This document shows, in pieces, positions 24,082 through 32,806 of a DNA stretch of 48,832 bases. The notes beneath the pieces are model-generated. The model worked only from the letters and a program-made list of their open reading frames with translations. It was not told the origin of the DNA and did no database searches. Within the stretch, counting starts at the first letter, position 1. Each line of letters opens with the position of its first letter. Source of the stretch: Prevotellaceae bacterium UBA1746 (lineage in GTDB: Bacteria; Bacteroidota; Bacteroidia; Bacteroidales; Bacteroidaceae); assembly GCA_002314875.1 (NCBI GenBank), contig DCHS01000044.1:1-48832 (forward strand), in the 5' to 3' direction. A program made the translations under genes and the position numbers.

Positions 24082-25335
24082 TTATTTCTTGTGGCTAATG
24101 ATGAGACTGTAGAGAAGAACTACAACGTAACCGAGTAGAGGAACGATGAATGCAGTGGACATGTCGAGATGGTCAGAACAATAAGCCATGAGGAAGGTAC
24201 CGATTGCTCCACCAATAGGAGTCATCATCATAAATGACGATGCTCGCTTCATATCTGTGGCACTGAAACCCGTTAGACAGATAGCGAAGATCGTTGGGAA
24301 CATGATAGCTTCAAAAGCATAAATTGCAATGAGGCAGATAACGCTAAGTACAGGTATGTTGAAGTGTGCGCCAACATTGCTCATTACGCCAGCACTAGCT
24401 ATTACAGTTCCTACTGCACATAGAACGAGATAGCGTTCTGCAGCAATCTTGCTCATTCCCCAACTTCCGAATACACGTGCCAACATGAATATGAGCAAAC
24501 CACCCATTGAGAGAAGTTTTGCTGCGTCCATTTTGTCATAGCCTTGAACATCTGTCATGTAGTTAACAAAAAGACTGTTGATTGAGATTTCTGAAATTTC
24601 GTATGCCAGCAGGGCGATGATTCCGAGAACAAAGGCACGCTTCGTCCAAACACTGAAGAGTCCACCATCGGTCTTGTTTCCTTCTTCAGATCCTTCTTCT
24701 GTTTCATCTTTTATTTCCGGTAGCTGAACACGAAGGAAGATAAGTGCAACGATAACAACGAGACCTCCCATTAAACTGTAGGGAATGGAAAGCGATGGGT
24801 TTTCGCCGAAAAGCATGAAACCTCCAATGAGAGGGCCGATGGTACAACCAAGTCCATTAAAACTCTGGCTAAGATTGAGACGGCTTGCTGCAGTTTCCTT
24901 GTCACCAAGAGAAGCTGAGTAGGGATTTGCCGCAGTTTCGAGGAAAGCCAAACCACAGCCTAAAACAAAGAGAGCAGCAAGGAATATCCAGAAGGGGTTC
25001 AGTCCCGCACCAGCGAACAATGAGCCCTGGCTAATCATTTCACCAGGAACAAAGGTGAATGCTCCAATTGCAAAAAGGCTAAGTCCGAAAACTACTCCTT
25101 TACGATAACCATAGCGAGCAATGAACAAGCCTGCGGGAATAGCCATGAGGCAATAGGCTACATAGACAGAGAACTGTACTAATGATGATTCCGTACGCGA
25201 GATGTCAAGTACCTCTTGGAGGTGCTTGTTGAGTACATCAAGAACAGATCGTGCAAAGCCCCACAAAAAGAAGAGGCTTGTAATAAGGACAAAGGGAACA
25301 AGGTAGCCCTTGCCTACTAATGACGGCTTAGTCAT
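24082..25335 (-). CDS. FHS-family major facilitator sugar permease (FucP/GluP-like)
   Basis: The 417-residue product has twelve predicted membrane segments and the family blocks SLFFLWGFARSVLDVLNKHLQ near the N-terminus (the LWG segment is typical), GCGLAFLETAANPYSASLG (about residues 125-145) and LNLSQSFNGLGCTIGPLIGG. These place it in the fucose/galactose/glucose:H+ symporter group of the MFS, acting in the inner membrane. A polar central loop (DETEEGSEEGNKTDG) separates the two halves. Members transport L-fucose, glucose, galactose or N-acetylglucosamine; the substrate cannot be assigned because no sugar enzyme is adjacent. It begins 18 bp after the M13 peptidase, so both are likely on one transcript. 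Confidence 0.88.
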   Translation of the reverse strand: MTKPSLVGKGYLVPFVLITSLFFLWGFARSVLDVLNKHLQEVLDISRTESSLVQFSVYVAYCLMAIPAGLFIARYGYRKGVVFGLSLFAIGAFTFVPGEMISQGSLFAGAGLNPFWIFLAALFVLGCGLAFLETAANPYSASLGDKETAASRLNLSQSFNGLGCTIGPLIGGFMLFGENPSLSIPYSLMGGLVVIVALIFLRVQLPEIKDETEEGSEEGNKTDGGLFSVWTKRAFVLGIIALLAYEISEISINSLFVNYMTDVQGYDKMDAAKLLSMGGLLIFMLARVFGSWGMSKIAAERYLVLCAVGTVIASAGVMSNVGAHFNIPVLSVICLIAIYAFEAIMFPTIFAICLTGFSATDMKRASSFMMMTPIGGAIGTFLMAYCSDHLDMSTAFIVPLLGYVVVLLYSLIISHKK

Positions 25336-25353
25336 AACGAATTGTTTTATGGT

Positions 25354-27375
25354 TTACCAAACATCAACACGCTTCTTGGGAGCAAGATAGAGTTTGCTGC
25401 CCTTCTTGATGTTGAAAGCGTTGTACCATGCATTGATGTGGGGGAGGGCACCGTTTACACGCCACTTACCGAGAGAGTGAGGATCACTCTTTGTGAGTTG
25501 GCGCATACTCTGCTCTGTGCAATTGTTTGCCCAGATGAGACCATAGCTGAGGAAGAAACGCTGATCAGGAGTAAATCCGTCTACAGTCTTAAGAGGATTA
25601 GTCTTGAGGGCGTTGTGAAATGCTTGGTAGGCAACATTGAGACCACCATGGTCTGCCATATTTTCACCGAGGGTGAGCTGACCGTTACATTTTAGTCCGG
25701 GAAGAGCTTCGAGACCGTTGAAGTATTCTGCAAGCTGGCTTGTACGCTTTTTGAAGTTTTCGCCGTCAGCCTCGGTCCACCAGTTATTGAGGTTACCATC
25801 TTTGTCGTACTGGCTACCCTGATCGTCAAAGCCGTGAGTCATTTCGTGACCGATAACAACACCAATGGCACCATAGTTGGCAGCATCGTCAGCATCGGGA
25901 TTAAAGAAAGGAGGCTGGAGAATACCTGCAGGGAAGCAGATTTCGTTGGTTGTAGGATTGTAGTAAGCATTGATGGTCTGAGGTGTCATTCCCCATTCGT
26001 CGCGGTCAACAGGCTTGTTTGCATGCTTTTCGATCATATCAGCATAACCCCAGGCAGCAGCGGCCATCATGTTTTCGTAAAAACTCTTGTTCTCGTCGAT
26101 ATTAAGAGCTGAGTAGTCGGTCCACTTATCAGGATAACCAATTTTTACGTAGAAAGTGGAAAGCTTATCGTGAGCCTGTTTTTTGGTCTCCTCGCTCATC
26201 CATGTCTGTGCATCGATGCGTTCTCCTAAAGCAATTGCAAGGTTGTTGACGAGTTCCTTCATACGAGTCTTACTGCTCTCAGGGAAATACTTCTCAACAT
26301 AAATCTTTCCAACAGCTTCACCAAGAACATCATCTACGGTGCTAACGGCACGCTTCCAACGAGGCTTATCCTGCTGAGCACCCTGAAGGGTGTGGCTAAA
26401 GAAATCAAAGCGCTTTGCACGGAATTCGTCAGAAAGACAGCTTGAAGCATCGTTGATGACCTTGAACTCAGCATAGGCCTGCAGAGTTTCAAGAGGCGTA
26501 TCAGTGAGTATCTTACCAACTTCCTGGATAGGTTCAGGCTGGCCGACAACAATTTCGTTAAAGGCAGGATAACCCATGGTGAGGAAATAGGTGCTCCAGT
26601 CGATGCCAGGATATTCAGTTAAAAACTGAGCGTAGGACATCTTGTGATAGTTTGCCTCAGGATTACGCATCTGGACAGCAGAGTAGTTTTTTTCTGCCAT
26701 GCGAGTTTCGAGCGCAAGAATATCAGAGGCTTTCTTATCAGCAACTTCTTTTGTTTCACCAACAAGTTGGAAAAGGTCAGAGATATACTGAACATACGCT
26801 TCACGTATCTTTACCATTGCTTCATCCTGTTCCAGATAGAAATCTCGTTGACCAAGAGTCAAACGAGGCTGGCCAACCTGAACGATGTTCATCTTGGCAT
26901 TCTTTTCGTCAGCACCACAGTATGCGCTGATCATACCGGGGACACCAAGACGGTTAAGATTGCTGGTTAGAACAAAAAGTTCAGTCTTGTTGGTTGTACC
27001 CTTGATGTTTGAAATGATTGGAAGAATGGGCTTTGCGCCTTCTGTATTAAGACGAACGGAGTCCATTGCAAGACGATAGAGTCCGCCAATTTTCTGCTCA
27101 AGAGTACCCTTGGATGCTGATGCAGGAACACCTGTGATGATGTCACGAAGACGCTGTTGGTTGATATCGTCGAGTTTATTGAACATACCATAACGGCTAT
27201 GTTCTCCATCGAGTGGGTTTGCTGCCATCCAGCCACCACCAGCATATTGGAAGAAATCATTTCCGGGCTTTACGGAAAGATTCATATTTGCCTTATCAAT
27301 GCCAGTACCAAGAGACTGGGCAAAGGCACTTGTAGCAGCCATTGCTACTACAGGGAGGAGATGTTTGAGTTTCAT
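25354..27375 (-). CDS. pepO: M13-family zinc metallopeptidase (PepO/neprilysin-like), secreted
   Basis: The 673-residue product has a signal peptide (MKLKHLLPVVAMAATSAFA). The zinc site is complete: HEMTH at residues 510-514 in VIGHEMTHGFDDQGSQYD and the third ligand Glu571 in ENMADHGG. The substrate-binding NAYYNPTTNEICFPAGILQPPFF block and the C-terminal Arg-Val-Asp-Val-Trp ending also match M13 enzymes. It would cleave peptides in the periplasm or on the surface; in oral Bacteroidota PepO homologues act on host peptides, which is family knowledge, not evidence for this strain. It sits 70 bp after the ABC-F gene and 18 bp before the FHS permease on the same strand, and no promoter consensus is seen before it. 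Confidence 0.95.
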   Translation of the reverse strand: MKLKHLLPVVAMAATSAFAQSLGTGIDKANMNLSVKPGNDFFQYAGGGWMAANPLDGEHSRYGMFNKLDDINQQRLRDIITGVPASASKGTLEQKIGGLYRLAMDSVRLNTEGAKPILPIISNIKGTTNKTELFVLTSNLNRLGVPGMISAYCGADEKNAKMNIVQVGQPRLTLGQRDFYLEQDEAMVKIREAYVQYISDLFQLVGETKEVADKKASDILALETRMAEKNYSAVQMRNPEANYHKMSYAQFLTEYPGIDWSTYFLTMGYPAFNEIVVGQPEPIQEVGKILTDTPLETLQAYAEFKVINDASSCLSDEFRAKRFDFFSHTLQGAQQDKPRWKRAVSTVDDVLGEAVGKIYVEKYFPESSKTRMKELVNNLAIALGERIDAQTWMSEETKKQAHDKLSTFYVKIGYPDKWTDYSALNIDENKSFYENMMAAAAWGYADMIEKHANKPVDRDEWGMTPQTINAYYNPTTNEICFPAGILQPPFFNPDADDAANYGAIGVVIGHEMTHGFDDQGSQYDKDGNLNNWWTEADGENFKKRTSQLAEYFNGLEALPGLKCNGQLTLGENMADHGGLNVAYQAFHNALKTNPLKTVDGFTPDQRFFLSYGLIWANNCTEQSMRQLTKSDPHSLGKWRVNGALPHINAWYNAFNIKKGSKLYLAPKKRVDVW

Positions 27376-27445
27376 TATTGTTGTTGTTTGAATTTATCTG
27401 GGAATGTAAGTTGAACTCGCACAGTGATGCTAAATCTGTTGAGGA

Positions 27446-29446
27446 TTAGTTTTCAAGAGCTTCAAGAGCCTCAGTCCATTCATCTTCAGCAGAAGATAGC
27501 TTTTGCTTTAAATCGGCATATTGAGTGAAGAGATCGGGATTGCTGGCCCCCTCAGGTGTTGCAAGCTTTTCTTCTAGTGCTGCAATCTGATCTTCAAGTT
27601 TTTCTATCAGGGCTTCAGCATTCTTCACAGCCTGCTCTAATTTTCGTCTTTGCTTGGCCAGTTCCTTTTGTTCTGCATAACTCAAAGCACCTTCGGATTG
27701 CTCAGACGAAGGAACGGTAGTTCTGTTTGTATTTGAACGAAGAGGAGTGTTGCTGACTGTATTGCTGGCAGAAGCGGAGAGCGTCTGAAGAGCATCTAGT
27801 GTTTCGATATCCTTTTTCTGGAGGAAATCGTAAATACCACCGAGATGTTCGCGAACAAGACCTCCTCCAAACTCATAGACCTTTGTGACAAGGCCGTCAA
27901 GGAATTCACGGTCGTGGCTTACAACAATCACTGTTCCGTCAAAAGCAAGAATTGCTTCTTTCAGCACATCCTTCGTTCGCATGTCGAGGTGGTTCGTAGG
28001 TTCGTCAAGAATAAGGAAATTTACTGGCTCAAGAAGGAGCTTGATCATTGCTAATCGGCTGCGTTCACCTCCGGAGAGGACTTTTACTTTTTTGTCGGAG
28101 GCTTCGCCACCAAACATAAACGCACCAAGAATATCACGGATTTTAAGTCGGATGTCTCCCTTTGCAACACGATCAATGGTGTCAAATACCGTTAATTCGT
28201 TATCAAGAAGTTGAGCCTGATTCTGGGCATAATAACCAATTTCAACATTGTGACCGATTGTCAGTTTACCGCTATATCCGTTGTCTAACCCTGAATCAGC
28301 CATAGATTCGGGTACAAGCTCATTCATGATACACTTGACGAGTGTAGATTTTCCTTCTCCGTTCTTTCCAACAAAAGCAACCTTTTCTCCGCGTTTGATC
28401 GTAAGATTTACATTGTGGAAAACAACATGCTGGCCATAGGCCTTGTTGACTTCCTCACAAATGACGGGATAATCACCACTACGAGAGCATGGCGGGAATT
28501 TGAGATGAAGGCTTGAATTGTCTACTTCATCGATTTCAATTGGAACAATTTTTTCAAGTTGTTTGATACGGCTTTGCACTTGCACCGCTTTGGTAGGCTT
28601 ATAACGGAATCGTTCGATGAAATCCTTGATGTCGGCAATCTCTTTCTGCTGGTTTTCGTAAGCACGCAACTGGCTTTCACGACGTTCTGCTCGCAGTTGA
28701 ACATATTCGTCATATTTTACTTTGTAATCAATGACCTTGCCACAGGAAATTTCCAAGGTACGGTTAGAGACATTGTTGATGAAAGCACGGTCGTGACTGA
28801 CAAGAATGACGGCAGAACAGCTCTTGGCCAGGAATTGTTCGAGCCATCGGATACTCTCGATATCCAAATGGTTCGTTGGCTCGTCGAGAAGAAGAACATC
28901 ATGGTGGGATAGAAGGAGTTTCGCAAGTTCAATACGCATACGCCAACCGCCAGAGAATTCGCGAGTTGGACGTTCAAAGTCATCTCGAGTAAAACCAAGA
29001 CCAACAAGTGTACGTTCCATTTCCGCTCTGTAGTTCTGAGCTCCCATCATCTGCAAGCGCTCGTTCTCACGGGTGAACGCTTCAACGAGTTCCATATAAT
29101 CCTCTGACTCGTAGTCTGTCCGCTTACTCAATTCTTCGTTGAGACTTTGGACTTCAGCTTGGAGTTCACGGATATGTCCGAAAGCTTTCTCCGTTTCTGC
29201 AATAAGGGTTGTTTCATCGGAAAGCACCATGACCTGCGGGAGATAGCCAATGCTGACATCTCGTTGACGAGCAACAACACCATCGGTAGGCAGTTGAAGT
29301 CCGGCAATGATTTTAAGCAAGGTAGATTTACCCGCACCATTCTTGCCGACAAGTGCAATTCGATCTCGCTTGTTGACAACGAAGGACGCTTCGGAGAAGA
29401 GTGGCTTGGCTGCAAATTCTACTTTCAGATGTTCAACGGAAATCAT
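27446..29446 (-). CDS. ABC-F family ATPase (ribosome-associated type)
   Basis: The 666-residue product has two ABC domains without membrane segments: first Walker A GKNGAGKSTLLK (about residues 35-46), signature FSGGWRMRIELAK and Walker B LLLDEPTNHLD; second Walker A GKNGEGKSTLVK, signature LSGGERSRLAMIK and Walker B LILDEPTNHLD. Between them is the charged linker (residues about 240-320), and at the end, after residue 590, a predicted coiled coil rich in Glu, Leu and Lys. This is the layout of Uup/EttA/YdiF-type ABC-F factors, which act in the ribosomal E site or in ribosome rescue in the cytoplasm. Which subfamily it is, and whether it gives antibiotic resistance, cannot be decided here. 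A promoter candidate lies about 110 bp upstream. Confidence 0.92.
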   Translation of the reverse strand: MISVEHLKVEFAAKPLFSEASFVVNKRDRIALVGKNGAGKSTLLKIIAGLQLPTDGVVARQRDVSIGYLPQVMVLSDETTLIAETEKAFGHIRELQAEVQSLNEELSKRTDYESEDYMELVEAFTRENERLQMMGAQNYRAEMERTLVGLGFTRDDFERPTREFSGGWRMRIELAKLLLSHHDVLLLDEPTNHLDIESIRWLEQFLAKSCSAVILVSHDRAFINNVSNRTLEISCGKVIDYKVKYDEYVQLRAERRESQLRAYENQQKEIADIKDFIERFRYKPTKAVQVQSRIKQLEKIVPIEIDEVDNSSLHLKFPPCSRSGDYPVICEEVNKAYGQHVVFHNVNLTIKRGEKVAFVGKNGEGKSTLVKCIMNELVPESMADSGLDNGYSGKLTIGHNVEIGYYAQNQAQLLDNELTVFDTIDRVAKGDIRLKIRDILGAFMFGGEASDKKVKVLSGGERSRLAMIKLLLEPVNFLILDEPTNHLDMRTKDVLKEAILAFDGTVIVVSHDREFLDGLVTKVYEFGGGLVREHLGGIYDFLQKKDIETLDALQTLSASASNTVSNTPLRSNTNRTTVPSSEQSEGALSYAEQKELAKQRRKLEQAVKNAEALIEKLEDQIAALEEKLATPEGASNPDLFTQYADLKQKLSSAEDEWTEALEALEN

Positions 29447-29555
29447 ATTTATTGTGGAGGATAGTCTTCTTTAAATAATATTATAGGAGTGGCAAAAATG
29501 TCCATTTATAACCTCTTTTCATTGAAGTTGGGAAAAATAGACACATAAACGGGCG

Positions 29556-29586
29556 CAAATATACAAAATCCTTTCCAAAGTGCAAT
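29556..29586 (-). promoter_or_regulatory. Candidate promoter of the ABC-F gene
   Basis: On the minus strand TATATTTG (29556-29563) is a good -7 box. The -33 element 19 nt away is ATTG (29583-29586), one base off TTTG. It would give a leader of about 105 nt. Confidence 0.45.
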
Positions 29587-29644
29587 TTTTGAGGTCCAAA
29601 ATACGACTTTTTAACACCTTTTAAGTGTGTATTTCTTGATAAGA

Positions 29645-29676
29645 GTTGCAAATTTGCAAAATAATTATTAACTTTG
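29645..29676 (+). promoter_or_regulatory. Candidate promoter of the M23 peptidase gene
   Basis: TAACTTTG (29669-29676) is preceded at 20 nt by GTTG (29645-29648), a weak -33 box. Transcription would start about 20 nt before the ATG at 29702. Confidence 0.5.
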
Positions 29677-29701
29677 CACTCGAAAATCATAAAATACGCC
29701 A

Positions 29702-30745
29702 ATGAATATATCGAATATAAAGAAAGTCATTCCAGCGTTTTTTGCTTTAGCAATTGCTGTTACATCTTCTTTTGTTTCTGCTCGAGAGGCACAAGCACAA
29801 GATTTGATTGCCCGTCAGGCTCCAATCGATCGTAAGATGAAGGCAGTTGATTCTGTTGCGATAAGTCGCGTTGTGAAAAAGCAGAAGGAAGTTTCTGCTT
29901 TTCAAGAAAGCGAACTCTATACTTCTTGGAATACTGACGAGGTTCATTGCTATAGCAATGTTGAAACTCCCGCAAATTACCGTGTTGATCTTCGTGGATT
30001 CCACATGCCTACCCCAAGTAGAGTAGTGACATCCAATTATGGATATCGTCCTTCTTTCGGCCGTAATCACAAGGGTATTGACGTCAAGGTTTATATTGGC
30101 GATACCATTGTGAGTGCTTTTGACGGAAAGGTTCGTATTGTTAAGTATGAAGCAAAGGGCTATGGTAACTACATTGTAATTCGTCACGGAAATGGTCTTG
30201 AAACAATTTATGGTCACCTTAGCAAGCAATTGGTAAAGGTTGGCGATGTTGTTAAGGCAGGTCAGCCCATCGGTTTGGGTGGTAATACCGGTCGAAGCAC
30301 TGGTAGTCACTTGCATTTTGAAACTCGAATTCTCGGTGAAGCCATCAATCCCGCTCTGATGTTCGACTTCGTTCATCAGGATGTAACAGGTGACTTTTAT
30401 GAGTATAAGAGAAGTGGTGCGAGCAAGAGTGCTCGTTTGCCGAATGCAGAACCTGCACCTGCCGCTGTTGCTGTAGAGAAGGCAGAAGTTCCAAAGGAAA
30501 TCGCTGCTGCTCCTGCTCAGCCTACTGCAAAATCACGCAAAGAAGAACAAAAAGCTCGCGAAAAGGCTCGCAAAGAAAAAGAAAAGCGTGAGAAGGAAAA
30601 GAAGCAAAAGGCTACTTATACAGTTAAGGCTGGTGACACCCTGACTTCTATTGCTGCCAAGAAGGGTTGTTCTGTTAAAGAACTCTGTAGCCGTAATGGC
30701 ATTAAAGCCGACGCTACTTTAAGTATTGGTCAAAAGATCAAGTAA
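29702..30745 (+). CDS. Secreted M23 peptidoglycan endopeptidase with C-terminal LysM domain
   Basis: The 347-residue product has a signal peptide (IPAFFALAIAVTSSFVSA), a LytM/M23 catalytic domain with zinc ligands His123 and Asp127 (NHKGIDVKV) and the HLH motif at residues 203-205 (GSHLHFE), a low-complexity Lys/Glu/Arg-rich linker (about 265-300), and one LysM domain at the C-terminus (YTVKAGDTLTSIAAKKG). It should bind and cut peptidoglycan cross-bridges in the periplasm, in growth or cell separation. Having the LysM after rather than before the peptidase domain is a known variant. All zinc ligands are present, so this is unlikely to be an inactive activator of the EnvC kind. A strong terminator follows. 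Confidence 0.93.
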   Translation: MNISNIKKVIPAFFALAIAVTSSFVSAREAQAQDLIARQAPIDRKMKAVDSVAISRVVKKQKEVSAFQESELYTSWNTDEVHCYSNVETPANYRVDLRGFHMPTPSRVVTSNYGYRPSFGRNHKGIDVKVYIGDTIVSAFDGKVRIVKYEAKGYGNYIVIRHGNGLETIYGHLSKQLVKVGDVVKAGQPIGLGGNTGRSTGSHLHFETRILGEAINPALMFDFVHQDVTGDFYEYKRSGASKSARLPNAEPAPAAVAVEKAEVPKEIAAAPAQPTAKSRKEEQKAREKARKEKEKREKEKKQKATYTVKAGDTLTSIAAKKGCSVKELCSRNGIKADATLSIGQKIK

Positions 30746-30765
30746 ACCAAAATGTATGATATTTT

Positions 30766-30806
30766 AAGGCTGAGGATGTATCTGTGGGTACATCCTCAGC
30801 CTTTTC
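30766..30806 (+). terminator. Intrinsic terminator after the M23 peptidase
   Basis: A perfect 15-bp stem (30766-30780 with 30789-30803) closes an eight-base loop and is followed by T-rich sequence. The rest of the 332-bp gap up to 31078 holds the glycogen synthase promoter and leader only. Confidence 0.93.
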
Positions 30807-30920
30807 TTTGCCATTGTGCAAATATTAAGGTAGACTTGCCAAAAGCCAAATAGGAGTACTGAAAATCACTAAAATAGGTATGTTTTTGAGGCCAAATCCG
30901 AATATTTTGGTACTTTTAAG

Positions 30921-30951
30921 TTTGTGATTTTGCGAGAATTGTGTAATTTTG
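30921..30951 (+). promoter_or_regulatory. Promoter of the glycogen synthase/phosphorylase genes
   Basis: TTTG (30921-30924), a 19-nt spacer and TAATTTTG (30944-30951). It leaves a leader of about 120 nt with a small GGGA/TCCC hairpin just after the start site. Confidence 0.7.
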
Positions 30952-31077
30952 CACCCGAAAACGGGATGTGAGTCCCTTTGCGACCCAAATTACTGAAAAG
31001 ATTCTTGTAAAGAATTGATTATATTGGGCCCCGAAACAATGCTGAAAATGTTCAGCACTACTCAAAAACTAACTATA

Positions 31078-32739
31078 ATGGCAAAATATCAACACGTTCC
31101 CGACTTTGTCTTTGAAACGAGTTGGGAAGTATGTAATAAAGTGGGTGGTATCTATACAGTACTCTCTACCCGCGCTAAAACGCTTAAAGAACAGTTTGGT
31201 GACAACTTAGTATTCATCGGTCCTGATGTTTGGTCAGGGAAGGAAAATCCTTATTTTACCGAAGATAATAAACTTCATTCTGAGTGGCGAATGGCTGCGA
31301 AGCGTGAAGGTTTTACCGTACGTATCGGTCGTTGGAATGTTCCGGGTAATCCGGTGGCAGTGCTTGTTGATTTTCAAACCTTCTTTGCACACAAAAACGA
31401 TATTTACGCAAAGGCTTGGACCTATTTCGAAGTAGATAGTCTCCATGCCTATGGCGATTATGATGAGAGCAGCATGTTCTCCTATGCTGCTGGCAAATTC
31501 GCAGAAGTTGTCATTCGTCATTCTTTGAAGAACAAGACTGTAATCTATCAGGCTCATGAGTGGATGAGTGGTCTTGGCATGCTTTTCCTCAAACAAGCTT
31601 GTCCTCAGGTAAAAACCATTTTCACTACTCATGCTACCAGCATTGGTCGTTCTATCAGTGGTAACAACAAGCTCTTGTACGAGTATTTCTACGGCTATAA
31701 CGGTGACCAGATGGCTGCAGAATTGAATATGGAGGCCAAGCATAGCATAGAAAAGCAGAGTGCTCTCCGTGCAGACTGTTTTACCACTGTCAGCAAATTT
31801 ACTGACAGAGAATGCAAGCAGTTGCTTGGTAAGGCAGCAGATGTAGTTCTTCCTAATGGTTTTGAACTCGACTTTGTACCTAAATCTGCAGCTTTCGTCA
31901 AGAAACGCAGAGAAGTCCGCAAGCAACTCCTCCAGACAGCTGAGGCTATGCTGGGTGAAGTCCTTCCTGAAGATACCCTCATCATCAGTACCTCAGGACG
32001 AAACGATTTCCGTTGTAAGGGCTTTGATGTATATCTCGAGTCTATGCGCTACCTCCGTGATCGTTTGCAAGGCACTGACAAGAAGGTGCTTTCTTTGATT
32101 GAGGTTCCTTGTTGGCTCTTTGGTCCCCGTCAGGATCTTAAGGAACGTCTCGCAGAAATGAACAAGAAGGGTGGTAAGACTTTTACCGAGCCTATCCACA
32201 CACCTATGATTACCCACGATCTCTATAATTTTAATGAAGATCGAATTCTTTGCTTAATCAAGGACCTGGGACTTTACAATGACAAGAATAGTAATGTCAA
32301 GGTAATCCTTATTCCTTGCTATCTGGATGGAAATGACGGTATTTTCAATCTTCACTATTATGATGTGCTGACTGCAAATGACTTGACTCTCTATCCCTCC
32401 TACTACGAACCTTGGGGTTACACTCCACTTGAGAGTGTAGCTTTCAAAACTCCCTGTATTACGACAGACCTCAGTGGCTTTGGCCAGTGGGTTAATGAAG
32501 TTCTTGGTCATGATGGTCAGATTGAAGATGGTGTTCTGGTGCTCCATCGTGATGATCAGAATTTCCATGAATGTGCATCAGAAATTTGCGATACAATAGA
32601 AAAGTATCTATATGCATCTCAAGAAGATGTTGATAAGATGCGTCGCAATGCTGCAAAGTTTGCTACAAAGGCACAATGGAAGAACTTCATAAAATACTAC
32701 CATGACGCTTACGCATTCGCGATTAAGAATGCGAAATAA
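31078..32739 (+). CDS. Glycogen synthase of the eukaryote-like (GT3) type
   Basis: The ATG at 31078 gives 553 residues; the in-frame ATG at 31015 adds 21 residues that lack similarity to the family. The N-terminus FETSWEVCNKVGGIYTVLSTRA is the sugar-nucleotide binding signature of the GYS-type synthase, with VIYQAHEWMSGLGMLFLK, TTHATSIGRSISG and, in the C-terminal Rossmann half, LYPSYYEPWGYTPLESVAF, the donor-site block whose Glu residues are catalytic. It would extend alpha-1,4-glucan from a nucleotide-glucose in the cytoplasm. Most bacteria use the GT5 GlgA instead; this type is usual in Bacteroidota. The phosphorylase follows after 67 bp and both are probably cotranscribed. No branching enzyme or GlgC is in view. 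Confidence 0.92.
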   Translation: MAKYQHVPDFVFETSWEVCNKVGGIYTVLSTRAKTLKEQFGDNLVFIGPDVWSGKENPYFTEDNKLHSEWRMAAKREGFTVRIGRWNVPGNPVAVLVDFQTFFAHKNDIYAKAWTYFEVDSLHAYGDYDESSMFSYAAGKFAEVVIRHSLKNKTVIYQAHEWMSGLGMLFLKQACPQVKTIFTTHATSIGRSISGNNKLLYEYFYGYNGDQMAAELNMEAKHSIEKQSALRADCFTTVSKFTDRECKQLLGKAADVVLPNGFELDFVPKSAAFVKKRREVRKQLLQTAEAMLGEVLPEDTLIISTSGRNDFRCKGFDVYLESMRYLRDRLQGTDKKVLSLIEVPCWLFGPRQDLKERLAEMNKKGGKTFTEPIHTPMITHDLYNFNEDRILCLIKDLGLYNDKNSNVKVILIPCYLDGNDGIFNLHYYDVLTANDLTLYPSYYEPWGYTPLESVAFKTPCITTDLSGFGQWVNEVLGHDGQIEDGVLVLHRDDQNFHECASEICDTIEKYLYASQEDVDKMRRNAAKFATKAQWKNFIKYYHDAYAFAIKNAK

Positions 32740-32806
32740 TAGTTCAAGTTTCATAATAGAAACAAAAAGGTAAAAAAAGATAACAAACTCCTATTTATAA
32801 TTAACA